DNA from: JADKIH01 sp049363815
GTDB taxonomy: Bacteria > Bacteroidota > Bacteroidia > AKYH767-A > 2013-40CM-41-45
DNA length: 28,006 nt
Direction: 5' to 3'
Assembly (NCBI GenBank): GCA_049363815.1
Contig: JBMQEM010000070.1
Span: forward strand, 1 to 28,006
The notes beneath the pieces were generated by a model. It saw only the letters and a program-made list of their open reading frames with translations. It was not told the DNA's origin and ran no database searches. The number at the start of each line of letters is the position of its first letter. Within the stretch, counting starts at the first letter, position 1. Made by a program: the position numbers and the translations under genes. This document shows positions 16,253 through 23,930 of the stretch, one piece after another.

Positions 16253-17737
16253 TCACTTTGCCAATTTTTCAAGATTTTCTGTCGCCCTTGGATTTCCGGG
16301 TCTTACGATCAATGCTTGCTTGTAACATCTAATAGCTTCTTCCCTGTTGTTCTTGATCCTGTAAATATCACCCAGTTCATTCCAGGCAACTACAATATCA
16401 GGGAATTTCTGTGTGTAATATTTAAAGAGCGAAAATGCGGCATCAATATTTCCGTCATTAATGAATCTCTGTCCAACTTCTAACAAGACCATATCATCTG
16501 AAATTTGAAGTTTTTCATTGACCAATTCCACATCTAAATCAGCATTACTATTTGAATTAAGAATTTTGTACAATTTCTCGCTCTCAGGAGATTCAAACCG
16601 ATTCATTGCAAAGGCGTCCTGAACTATTTCACCTTGAAAATAAAGTTGTGTGACGTTCGGCAGGACCATGTTTGTATTTGCAGACTTTTCGTTGGTCACC
16701 ATATAAAAAACCAACTTTTCTTCCGGCAGCCGGATCATTCTGGCAAAATAAATTCCATTACTGCCTCCATTATCGATCAAAACTGTATTTCTTCTACTCT
16801 TTGAAAGATTACATCCATAACCAAAAGAATAATTTCCTTCAGTCCCGTCTTCAACAATATGTCCAGTAAACATTTTATCAATTGAAGATTTCTTCAGGAT
16901 CTTTGCAGAAGATATTGCATTAATCCATTTATACATATCATTAAGAGAAGCTTCCAGTCCGCCATTTCCTTTCAGGTTCCAATAAGGACCACCTCCGGAT
17001 TTTTCAAAACGTTCCTGATGAGTACCCCAATCAGCACCATTATTATATCCGTGTGCAACTGTATCTGACTTTAACAAAGGATAACAATAGCTGATCCGTT
17101 TAATATCTGCCGGATCAAAAAGTTCTTTTTTCAAAAACGCTTCATAATCCATTCCGGAAATTTTTTCAATTATGATTGCAAGTATACTCATGCCGACATT
17201 TGTATAAACAGCTTTTTGTCCAGGTAAAAAAGCTAAGGGTTCCTTAAATGCACGTTTAAGAAATTCTTCAGTTTCCAGTTTTTCATAATCGCCGCCATCA
17301 TTGGTAAGATATTCCTGAAAACCCGAAGAATGGGTAAGTAACTGGTGGATTGTAATATCCGCTTTATCAGATGGAACATCAGGAAAGAATTTTCTTAAAC
17401 TATCACCCACAGACAATTTACCTTGTTCAACAAGCTTCATTATTCCGCTTGCTGTAAAAGCTTTAGTAATACTTCCCATGGAAGCAAGTGTCCTTGATGT
17501 AAAAGGAATTTTTTGTTGTTTATTCGCCCAGCCGTAACCTTTGCTGAAAATTTTCTTTCCGTCTTTTACAATCAACAAGGCGCCGGAGAAATTTTTTTCA
17601 ACAGTAAGTTTAGACAAATAAAAATCAATTTTCTGGCAAGTATCATTTGGATAAACCAATTCACCCTTTTCAGGCTCCGCGAGAGAAAGATTTCCGGATC
17701 CTATAATTAATATCAGGAAAGCAAGTAGCTTTTTCAT
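16253..17737 (-). CDS. Exported beta-lactamase-fold serine hydrolase with C-terminal TPR repeats
   Basis: A 494-residue protein with a signal peptide (LLAFLILIIGSGNLSLAEP). The class C beta-lactamase/esterase domain (about 35-370) has the nucleophile motif SxxK at Ser89-Lys92 (GSITKAF) and the YxN motif at Tyr178-Asn180 (AVYTNVG). DNGGSNGIYF stands where the third active-site strand motif is expected. The neighbourhood HQLLTHSSGF is typical of the family, which includes esterases, D-amino acid peptidases and carboxypeptidases as well as beta-lactamases, so the substrate is open. The C-terminal 90 residues contain TPR-like pairs (VVAWNELGDIYRIKNNREEA). It has its own promoter (17793-17765), with CCACAT between promoter and ATG. 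Confidence 0.9.
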   Translation of the reverse strand: MKKLLAFLILIIGSGNLSLAEPEKGELVYPNDTCQKIDFYLSKLTVEKNFSGALLIVKDGKKIFSKGYGWANKQQKIPFTSRTLASMGSITKAFTASGIMKLVEQGKLSVGDSLRKFFPDVPSDKADITIHQLLTHSSGFQEYLTNDGGDYEKLETEEFLKRAFKEPLAFLPGQKAVYTNVGMSILAIIIEKISGMDYEAFLKKELFDPADIKRISYCYPLLKSDTVAHGYNNGADWGTHQERFEKSGGGPYWNLKGNGGLEASLNDMYKWINAISSAKILKKSSIDKMFTGHIVEDGTEGNYSFGYGCNLSKSRRNTVLIDNGGSNGIYFARMIRLPEEKLVFYMVTNEKSANTNMVLPNVTQLYFQGEIVQDAFAMNRFESPESEKLYKILNSNSNADLDVELVNEKLQISDDMVLLEVGQRFINDGNIDAAFSLFKYYTQKFPDIVVAWNELGDIYRIKNNREEAIRCYKQALIVRPGNPRATENLEKLAK

Positions 17738-17764
17738 TGGTGCAGTATTATGTGGTTTGTTCAG

Positions 17765-17793
17765 TAAATATAAACCTCAAACGCTGTTACAAA
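17765..17793 (-). promoter_or_regulatory. Promoter of the serine hydrolase gene
   Basis: On the minus strand TTTG (17793-17790), a 17-base spacer and TATATTTA (17772-17765, one mismatch) fit the Bacteroidota consensus. CCACAT lies at 17755-17750, just past the expected transcription start, and the ATG is at 17737. Confidence 0.6.
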
Positions 17794-17860
17794 TGTTAAA
17801 GCAATCATAAAATTCAACCAGGGATTATTAATAAAGTAATAACAAATGGAATCACCTGAC

Positions 17861-18691
17861 TTACTTTGCAAAGACGATCAATGGCACTTTTGAGATAAAT
17901 GAAAATTCCGCTGAATATGAAGGTACGAAGATCTTATCAAAAATGCTTTTCTGGGTGTGTTTGAACATGATCAGTAATGAAGGTTTAGATCTTTTCACTG
18001 CACCTTCCAGATTCGAAACAAAACTATTTGCTATATTAATATTTGCAAGATGAAGACTTATATTTTGTTTAGCATATTTCTTCTTGGCATCAGTCATCAT
18101 TTTTTCCTTTAAATGAAGTTCAGCAGGAAAATCAAAATGCAACAATTCGATTTTTGCTTTGAGCGACTTGTTAAAATTTATTACTGTTTTCAATTCTGTA
18201 TTTAGACTGTCAAGGTCGGAAGCATATAATATTGTATTTATATTTTCCGGTTTGTAGTTATGAGGAACAGATATGACAGGAACCTTCGATTTTTTTATTA
18301 CCGTCGAGGTGTTTGTCCCAAAGATCTTCCGGATGGTACCTGCTCCCCGCGTGCTGATACAAATAAAATCAAAATTATTCTTTGCTGCATAATCAACTAT
18401 GTTACCATCAGGTGCAACAGCACTGCTAAGAACACAATTAGCTCCTGAACCATCCAAAGACATACTTTTATAGACTGCTGCAACAAATTTTTCCAGTTGC
18501 AACTGAAGTTTCTCCACTTCCGCCAATTCATACGCTCTTACACGTTTGCTTTCCCATGATGTGGGTTTCAAAATATAATAAGAGTTAAAAAATGTCAATT
18601 GCACTTTTTCTTGTTGAGAAAGTTGAATTGCGAATTTAAGTCCTGCTTTAGAATTTGCAGAAAAATCTGTAGTAACGAGAATCTTTTTCAT
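17861..18691 (-). CDS. Tandem universal stress protein (UspA family)
   Basis: This 276-residue cytoplasmic protein has two Usp domains. The first (1-145) starts with KKILVTTDFSANS and ends with STRGAGTIRKIFGTNTS followed by VPVISVP, which resembles the ATP-binding G-2x-G-9x-G(S/T) motif with the first Gly replaced by Ser. The second (about 150-276) begins INTILYASDLDSLN, is more divergent and lacks an obvious glycine motif, so it is probably the non-binding half. Tandem Usp proteins are common in Bacteroidota and linked to stress and energy state, but the specific role is unknown. It is a single-gene unit with a perfect -7 box 25 bases upstream. Confidence 0.9.
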   Translation of the reverse strand: MKKILVTTDFSANSKAGLKFAIQLSQQEKVQLTFFNSYYILKPTSWESKRVRAYELAEVEKLQLQLEKFVAAVYKSMSLDGSGANCVLSSAVAPDGNIVDYAAKNNFDFICISTRGAGTIRKIFGTNTSTVIKKSKVPVISVPHNYKPENINTILYASDLDSLNTELKTVINFNKSLKAKIELLHFDFPAELHLKEKMMTDAKKKYAKQNISLHLANINIANSFVSNLEGAVKRSKPSLLIMFKHTQKSIFDKIFVPSYSAEFSFISKVPLIVFAK

Positions 18692-18716
18692 AGTAAAACG
18701 ACTTTTTCGATTATTT

Positions 18717-18724
18717 CAAAGTTA
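18717..18724 (-). promoter_or_regulatory. -7 box of the UspA gene
   Basis: On the minus strand TAACTTTG is a perfect TAnnTTTG match, ending 25 bases before the ATG at 18691. No TTG was found at the -33 distance, so it may depend on an activator or be fortuitous. Confidence 0.45.
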
Positions 18725-18789
18725 CCGAACGGGTAAGTGAAATTAGTGATTTTAGTCATAAACAAAGGTGAAATTTATCAAGCGGGCGA

Positions 18790-20589
18790 TTAGTCAGCAG
18801 TTCTATCATGAAAATGCAAAAAAACCTTATCCGCTCTTGAATTCCCAATCACTGCCTTCAGTTCCTCAAGTGATGCTTCTTTAATTCGCTTAACAGATTT
18901 GAATTCACGCAACAATTCATCCGCAGTCGATTGACCGATTCCTTTGATATCAGAAAGTTCAGTCTTCATTACACCTTTACTCCGGCGATTCCGGTGGTGA
19001 GTAATTCCGAAACGGTGAACTTCATCACGCAAATTTTGTATTACTCTCAGGGTTTCACTTTTCTTGTCGATATATAAAGGTGCTGAGTCACCAGGGTAAT
19101 AGATCTCTTCAAGTTTTTTTGCAATTCCAATGACAGCCATCTTTCCAACCAAGCCTAGTTTTTCAAGACTGGTCATTGCTGAACTAAGTTGTCCTTTCCC
19201 ACCGTCAATTACAATCAGCTGTGGAAGAGGTTGTGCTTCATCAAGCATTCTTTTATAGCGGCGATAAATTACTTCTTCCATTGACGCAAAATCATCGGGG
19301 CCTTCAACTGTTTTTATATTGAAATGTCTGTAGTCTTTTTTAGAAGGTTGACCATTTTTAAAAACACTCATTGCAGCAACCGGATATGCTCCTTGTATGT
19401 TTGAATTATCAAAGCATTCAATATGTCGGGGCAGTTCTGTTAACCGCAGATCCTTTTGCATTTTCTCCATCAACCGTAAAACTTTATTTTCCGGATTCTG
19501 CTTTTCGAGTTGCAGATCGCGTTCACGGATATAATTTCTGACATTGCTTTCTGACAATGAGAGCAAGTGTCGCTTCTCTCCTATTTTAGGAATGGTAAAC
19601 GTGACACCTTCCATCATGGTTGGAACTTCAAAAGGAAGTATTATCTCTTTTGCATCGCTGTTAAATTTAGTCCGCAGATCAGCTATAGCAATTTCCAAAA
19701 GCTCTTCCGGTGATTCATCGAGTTTCTTTTTGATCTCAAGAGTATGTCCTTGCACGATTGAACCATTCATTATCCGGAGGAAATTTACAAAAGCAGCATC
19801 TTCTTCTGTTACGATGCTGAATACATCGGTATTATGGATCGATGGGTTTACAACAACCGACTTCGTTTTGAACTTTTCCAGCAATTCAATTTTTTGCTTT
19901 GTTACCTGAGCTTCTTCATAAAAAAATTGCGCAGATTGCTGATTCATCAGATTCTTCAGATGCTGAATAACAGTATTGATATTTCCTTTCAGGATCAGGC
20001 GGATCTCTTTTATGGTCTGATCATAATCCTCCATTGACTGATGACCTTCGCAAGGACCTTTACAATTTCCAATATGATACTCCAGGCAAACTTTGAATTT
20101 CTTTTTTTCAATATTTTCCGGCGAAAGATTAAGATTGCAGTTCCGGAGTTTGTAAAGTTGTCCGATCAGATCAAGTAAAGTGTGGATCATTTTCACCGGA
20201 GTGTAAGGTCCGAAATATTCTGATCCATCCTTGATCATCTGACGAGTGATAAAAATTCTCGGAAATTTCTCGTTCTTGATACAGATCCATGGATAAGTTT
20301 TATCGTCCTTGAGGTTTACATTATACCGTGGCTGATGTTTCTTGATCAGACTGTTCTCCAGCAGGAGAGCATCCATTTCTGTATTAACGACAAGTGTCTT
20401 AATGTCGGCGACTTTTCGCACCATAACGGTCGTCTTACCGTTTTCATGAACATCTTTCTGAAAATAAGAACTGACTCTTTTTTTTAATGACTTAGCCTTC
20501 CCGACATACAATAGCAATCCTTCCTTATCATAAAACTGATAAATTCCCGGGCTGTCGGGAAGTGTTGAAAGGAGTTCTGGAATTTTCAA
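18790..20589 (-). CDS. uvrC: Excinuclease ABC subunit C
   Basis: This 599-residue nucleotide excision repair nuclease makes the 3' and 5' incisions on UvrB-DNA complexes. The N-terminal GIY-YIG nuclease has GIY at 15-17, YVG at 28-30 and Arg38. A cysteine cluster follows (CLEYHIGNCKGPC, near 168-180), then a UVR region (about 205-240, QQSAQFFYEEAQVTKQKIEL). The C-terminal RNase H-like nuclease domain shows ECFDNSNIQGAYPVAAMSVF and VIDGGKGQLSSA. It ends with tandem helix-hairpin-helix motifs (IKGIGQSTADELLREF). Length is typical. The start is TTG at 20589: the conserved LPDSPGIYQFYD region begins ten residues later and no ATG fits. A heptamer repeat lies 16 bp upstream. Confidence 0.96.
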   Translation of the reverse strand: MKIPELLSTLPDSPGIYQFYDKEGLLLYVGKAKSLKKRVSSYFQKDVHENGKTTVMVRKVADIKTLVVNTEMDALLLENSLIKKHQPRYNVNLKDDKTYPWICIKNEKFPRIFITRQMIKDGSEYFGPYTPVKMIHTLLDLIGQLYKLRNCNLNLSPENIEKKKFKVCLEYHIGNCKGPCEGHQSMEDYDQTIKEIRLILKGNINTVIQHLKNLMNQQSAQFFYEEAQVTKQKIELLEKFKTKSVVVNPSIHNTDVFSIVTEEDAAFVNFLRIMNGSIVQGHTLEIKKKLDESPEELLEIAIADLRTKFNSDAKEIILPFEVPTMMEGVTFTIPKIGEKRHLLSLSESNVRNYIRERDLQLEKQNPENKVLRLMEKMQKDLRLTELPRHIECFDNSNIQGAYPVAAMSVFKNGQPSKKDYRHFNIKTVEGPDDFASMEEVIYRRYKRMLDEAQPLPQLIVIDGGKGQLSSAMTSLEKLGLVGKMAVIGIAKKLEEIYYPGDSAPLYIDKKSETLRVIQNLRDEVHRFGITHHRNRRSKGVMKTELSDIKGIGQSTADELLREFKSVKRIKEASLEELKAVIGNSRADKVFLHFHDRTAD

Positions 20590-20605
20590 GTTAGTGGGAA
20601 ATGCG

Positions 20606-20640
20606 TCTTTCGTTTTTCGTTTTTCGATAATCGTTATTTG
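20606..20640. repeat. Heptamer-type tandem repeat upstream of uvrC
   Basis: Three in-phase copies of a 7-base unit of the form TTTTTCG (first copy TCTTTCG) are followed by two decayed units in the same 7-base phase (ATAATCG, TTATTTG). It fills most of the short gap between uvrC and the downstream M28 gene and lies 17 bp from the uvrC start. Confidence 0.7.
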
Positions 20641-20646
20641 CCAGTA

Positions 20647-22020
20647 TCAAAGGCCATATTCTGCCAGAAGAAACGCCATAGCTCCCATTGCTGCAGAGCC
20701 AAGAAGTAGTTCGCGTTTATTGACTTTGTCCCATGTATCTGAAGCAGCATGATGATAATCGAAGTAACGCTGAGAATTAACATGCAGTCCCATTAATGGA
20801 ACATTAAACTTTTCCATGGCACTGATATCTGCACCATCGCCTTCACCTGTAAAATCATAGAGACCATATTCCAAAAACAGTGGAGCCCATTTTCTGATCT
20901 TTACTTTTTTCGCTTCCGCCATATTCAATCCAAAACCTAAAGGCAGAAACGCTCCTGCATCGCTTTCAATGGCTGCAATGTGAACCTCTTGTTTTTCATT
21001 CATGTTTGCAGCATACTTTTGTCCGCCACGTAATCCATTTTCTTCATTCATAAATGCAACAATACGAATAGTACGTTTCGGACGCATATTGATTGCTTTG
21101 AGTGTTCTGATGATTTCAATTGACTGAACAATTCCTGCACCATCATCGTGAGCGCCTTTGCAGTTATCCCATGAATCAAGATGTCCGCCGACAACAACAA
21201 ACTCTTTCGGTTTTTCCGTACCACGCAACTCACCGATCACATTGTAAGAAAGTACACTGTCTTTCATTTCACAATGAGTTTGCATAAAAAATTTCGTTTC
21301 CTTATTTGCTTTCAGGATCTTACTTAAAAGGTTTGCGCCGATTGTACTGATGGCAACACAAGGAATTTTCGGAAGAGAGTCAACATAACGCATTGCTCCT
21401 GTATGTGGATAATCATCGAGAGCATTTGTCATTGAACGACAGATCGAACCGACGGCGCCATACTTTGCTGCTTCAGACGGCGCTTTCCAGCGGTACTTCA
21501 CTGCTTCTCCATAGGCTTCGAACGTATTGATAAATTTTTCATCGAACGGATGATTGAAGAAAACGATCTTTCCTTCCACCATTGCCTTACCGAATTTTTC
21601 AAGTTCGTCGAAATTATTTACTTCGATGATGTTTGCAGTCAATCCTTCTTTAGGAGTAGAGACCGAATTGCCCAGGGCGAGAATCTGCACTTCCTGTTTG
21701 TTACCGCTTGCTTCAACGATCACACCTTTTTCTTTTGCTCCACGCACCCAGTGTGGCACCATGACCTCTTCCAGATAAACAGTATCTGCTCCGGCTTCGA
21801 TCATTTTTTGTTTCGCCCATTCAACAGCAGTACCGGCTTCCTTAGAACCTGCCAACCGTGGACCAATATTTTCGGTCAGGTCGTAAAGCCATTGGTAGCC
21901 GCGACCGTTTTCAAGTGTTTCGTTGTAGATTCGTCTGATAGAAAGTGAATCTTTGTTTTGGGCTTTTACCGTTGTATTTGCGATGAAAGCAGATAAAAAA
22001 ATCAGGAGAATTCTGTGCAT
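20647..22020 (-). CDS. Exported M28 metallopeptidase (carboxypeptidase Q/PGCP-like)
   Basis: A 457-residue protein with a signal peptide (MHRILLIFLSAFIANTTVKAQ). A protease-associated insert spans about 115-225. The zinc peptidase core shows His280 (GGHLDSWD), Asp292 (GAHDDGAG), the Glu326-Glu327 pair (MNEENGLRGG), IESDAGAF and a C-terminal DYHHAASDT with the last histidine ligand. The order and spacing resemble plasma glutamate carboxypeptidase/carboxypeptidase Q homologues, which cleave dipeptides and N-terminal residues. It should act in the periplasm or outside. A perfect -7 box (TATTTTTG, 22044-22037) lies 16 bases before the ATG, just inside the long inverted repeat that separates it from the preceding gene. 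Confidence 0.92.
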   Translation of the reverse strand: MHRILLIFLSAFIANTTVKAQNKDSLSIRRIYNETLENGRGYQWLYDLTENIGPRLAGSKEAGTAVEWAKQKMIEAGADTVYLEEVMVPHWVRGAKEKGVIVEASGNKQEVQILALGNSVSTPKEGLTANIIEVNNFDELEKFGKAMVEGKIVFFNHPFDEKFINTFEAYGEAVKYRWKAPSEAAKYGAVGSICRSMTNALDDYPHTGAMRYVDSLPKIPCVAISTIGANLLSKILKANKETKFFMQTHCEMKDSVLSYNVIGELRGTEKPKEFVVVGGHLDSWDNCKGAHDDGAGIVQSIEIIRTLKAINMRPKRTIRIVAFMNEENGLRGGQKYAANMNEKQEVHIAAIESDAGAFLPLGFGLNMAEAKKVKIRKWAPLFLEYGLYDFTGEGDGADISAMEKFNVPLMGLHVNSQRYFDYHHAASDTWDKVNKRELLLGSAAMGAMAFLLAEYGL

Positions 22021-22036
22021 GGTTCTTAATTTCGTT

Positions 22037-22044
22037 CAAAAATA
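22037..22044 (-). promoter_or_regulatory. -7 box of the exported M28 peptidase gene
   Basis: On the minus strand TATTTTTG is a perfect TAnnTTTG match ending 16 bases before the ATG at 22020. The place where the -33 element should lie is the end of the 22051-22169 inverted repeat and has no TTG. Confidence 0.5.
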
Positions 22045-22050
22045 GTAAAA

Positions 22051-22169
22051 AAAGGGAACTAAAATCAGCGCTAAATCTGCGGGATCTGCGGGAGAAAATT
22101 TCTGTGTGTTTTTCTTTCCCACAGAACTCGCAGATTTGGCGCAGAGCTTTAGGTACTGGTTCCCTCTTT
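22051..22169. repeat. Long imperfect inverted repeat with duplicated ATCTGCGGG
   Basis: The left arm (about 22051-22097) and right arm (about 22112-22169) can fold into a long interrupted hairpin. GGGAAC pairs with GTTCCC at the base, AAATCTGCG with CGCAGATTT in the middle, and the loop is about 14 bases. ATCTGCGGG occurs twice in tandem (22075-22083 and 22084-22092). The right arm starts two bases after the stop codon of the T9SS gene, so it may serve as its terminator. Confidence 0.75.
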
Positions 22170-22171
22170 AT

Positions 22172-23815
22172 TTACTGCTTAAAGAACTGTCCTTTCACTT
22201 GACCATTGTTATTTGTGATCTTATAAAAGTATGCACCATTTTCCAGATTATTTATATCGATAAAATGATTTGCACTTAAATTAAAATCATTGAAAACAAT
22301 TCTCCCCTGTATGTCAATGATCTCAAGAGAATATTTTTTTGAATCATCTTTAGCATTAAAAAGCAAGACACCATTTGAGGGATTAGGTGAAAGACTCACT
22401 TGCAGATCTGAACTATTCTCATCAACTCCAACAAACATAACTGTGACTTGCTGTGTGGATGATTCAGTTCCTGTGCAGCCTTCATTGATAGCATTGAGTG
22501 TAACATTGAACAAAGCAGCAATATTAAAAATATGTGTTACAACATTTCCGGTATCGGCAGGACTTCCGTCACCAAAATTCCAGACATCATACGTATTGTC
22601 AGTTGAATTTGCAGTGAACACCACAGTATCATTCAGAAGAGCCGGTGAAGGTGAATAGGTAAATGTTGCATCTGCATTTTTTATATGAACAACAAATAAT
22701 GCAGTAGTTGATTGTTGAGGAGAACCGTTATCGGTTGCAGTAACAGAAATTGAATGATAGCCGGCATTTCCTGCAGTCCCGGCAATATAGCATGAAGTAG
22801 CCGCAACGTTTCCCGGCGAATTCTGAAGCACACCGCAATCAGAAAGTCCGAAGAAATTAAATGCTGTAGTAGTAGTCTGTGAAAGTTCCGGCGAATAAAA
22901 TTCAAAATCAACAATTGTTGTATCACCAATACAAATTTCAAGTGTATCACAAAGTCCGGAATATTTCAGGAAAGGAGCAACATTGCTTGAGTTACATAAT
23001 CCAAAAGTATAGGATTGATTATCGAGAAAATCGACACCTGCTCCTCCGCCATAAGGACCAGAGTAAGAAGCTAAAGGCTGATCGAAACGTCCGATTTGAA
23101 TGGAGCTTATTCCATCACCAAGATTCGCACCGACTGTAGCAGGAGTCCCGCTGAATCCATTAATTCCACCTGAAGCATCACCTGTTGTCCATTGCATATC
23201 GCGATAACAAAACGAAACATTTTTTCCAGCATCAAGTATCGGATCAAAGCCATCAGTAAGAATGAGCTGAAAAGTATTCAGCTTATCATCATGTGTTCCA
23301 TAATATCCGACATGATCCCACTGCAGTATCAATGAAGTTGCTGTAAGTTTATAATAAGTGACTCCACTCAGTAAGCCTCGCGAATCAAAGTCAGCCCAGA
23401 ATGGAGCGATCATTTTAAATGTGGAAGAAGGAAAAGAATCAGCAGAGAAAGTAGAATACGGCGCATCAAAAGAAACATTTCCATTGTTGTTGATATAAAT
23501 CTCATGATAAGTCGTTCCATAGAAACAAAAATCGAATGGTATTACAAAAGGTGCAGTAGACCAATCATCGTTTCTGTATTCAGGAGGCAATCCCGGTCCG
23601 CCACCACCGCCACTTCCATCGAAAGGAACAACATTCCATGTTCCATCTCTTTCGATCCAGCAGTTGCAAGGATCTGCTTCATTTATTTTGACAGGATCGG
23701 AAATTATCACAACAGCATCTGCAGTGGAATGAACAGTTATAGACCCGTTCTTATTGTCAGCAGCGGAAACCAATAACACGATCAATTGCAGGAGTAATGG
23801 TAGAATTTTTTTCAT
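22172..23815 (-). CDS. Secreted nidogen-like/PKD protein with T9SS type A sorting domain
   Basis: This 547-residue protein has a signal peptide (KKILPLLLQLIVLLVSAA). Residues about 80-290 resemble a nidogen-type extracellular domain: PFDFCFYGTTYHEIYINNNG, KMIAPFWADFDSRG and NTFQLILTDG. A middle Ig-like region follows, then a PKD domain (about 385-460; YDVWNFGDGSPADTGNVVTH). The last 80 residues are a typical type IX secretion sorting domain (SLSPNPSNGVLLF, SLEIIDIQGRIVF, ENGAYFYKITNNNGQVKG). The protein should be exported by Sec and then moved to the surface or medium by T9SS, where the tail is removed; a structural or adhesive role is likely. It has its own strong promoter (23908-23879) and CCACAT overlapping the ATG. 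Confidence 0.9.
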   Translation of the reverse strand: MKKILPLLLQLIVLLVSAADNKNGSITVHSTADAVVIISDPVKINEADPCNCWIERDGTWNVVPFDGSGGGGGPGLPPEYRNDDWSTAPFVIPFDFCFYGTTYHEIYINNNGNVSFDAPYSTFSADSFPSSTFKMIAPFWADFDSRGLLSGVTYYKLTATSLILQWDHVGYYGTHDDKLNTFQLILTDGFDPILDAGKNVSFCYRDMQWTTGDASGGINGFSGTPATVGANLGDGISSIQIGRFDQPLASYSGPYGGGAGVDFLDNQSYTFGLCNSSNVAPFLKYSGLCDTLEICIGDTTIVDFEFYSPELSQTTTTAFNFFGLSDCGVLQNSPGNVAATSCYIAGTAGNAGYHSISVTATDNGSPQQSTTALFVVHIKNADATFTYSPSPALLNDTVVFTANSTDNTYDVWNFGDGSPADTGNVVTHIFNIAALFNVTLNAINEGCTGTESSTQQVTVMFVGVDENSSDLQVSLSPNPSNGVLLFNAKDDSKKYSLEIIDIQGRIVFNDFNLSANHFIDINNLENGAYFYKITNNNGQVKGQFFKQ

Positions 23816-23878
23816 GTGGGATCGTAAGAATATCCACGGGTGATTGGTTTAAATGACCTTCGCAGAATTCATTAAATA

Positions 23879-23908
23879 CAAATATAAAATAAAACGGGAG
23901 AATTCAAA
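23879..23908 (-). promoter_or_regulatory. Promoter of the T9SS-secreted protein gene
   Basis: On the minus strand TTTG (23908-23905), an 18-base spacer and a perfect TATATTTG (23886-23879) match the Bacteroidota consensus. The ATG at 23815 implies a leader of about 55-60 bases. Confidence 0.75.
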
Positions 23909-23930
23909 ATGACTTAGGTGAATTCCTGTC

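Noticed and set aside
21550..21948. 132-codon plus-strand open frame opposite the exported M28 gene
   Set aside because: It is antisense to a conserved peptidase and is rich in Phe, His and Cys, as expected for a shadow frame.
23896..23925. GAATTC...GAATTC inverted repeat after lspA
   Set aside because: A 6-base self-complementary word occurring twice is weak, has no T-run and overlaps the promoter of the next gene.
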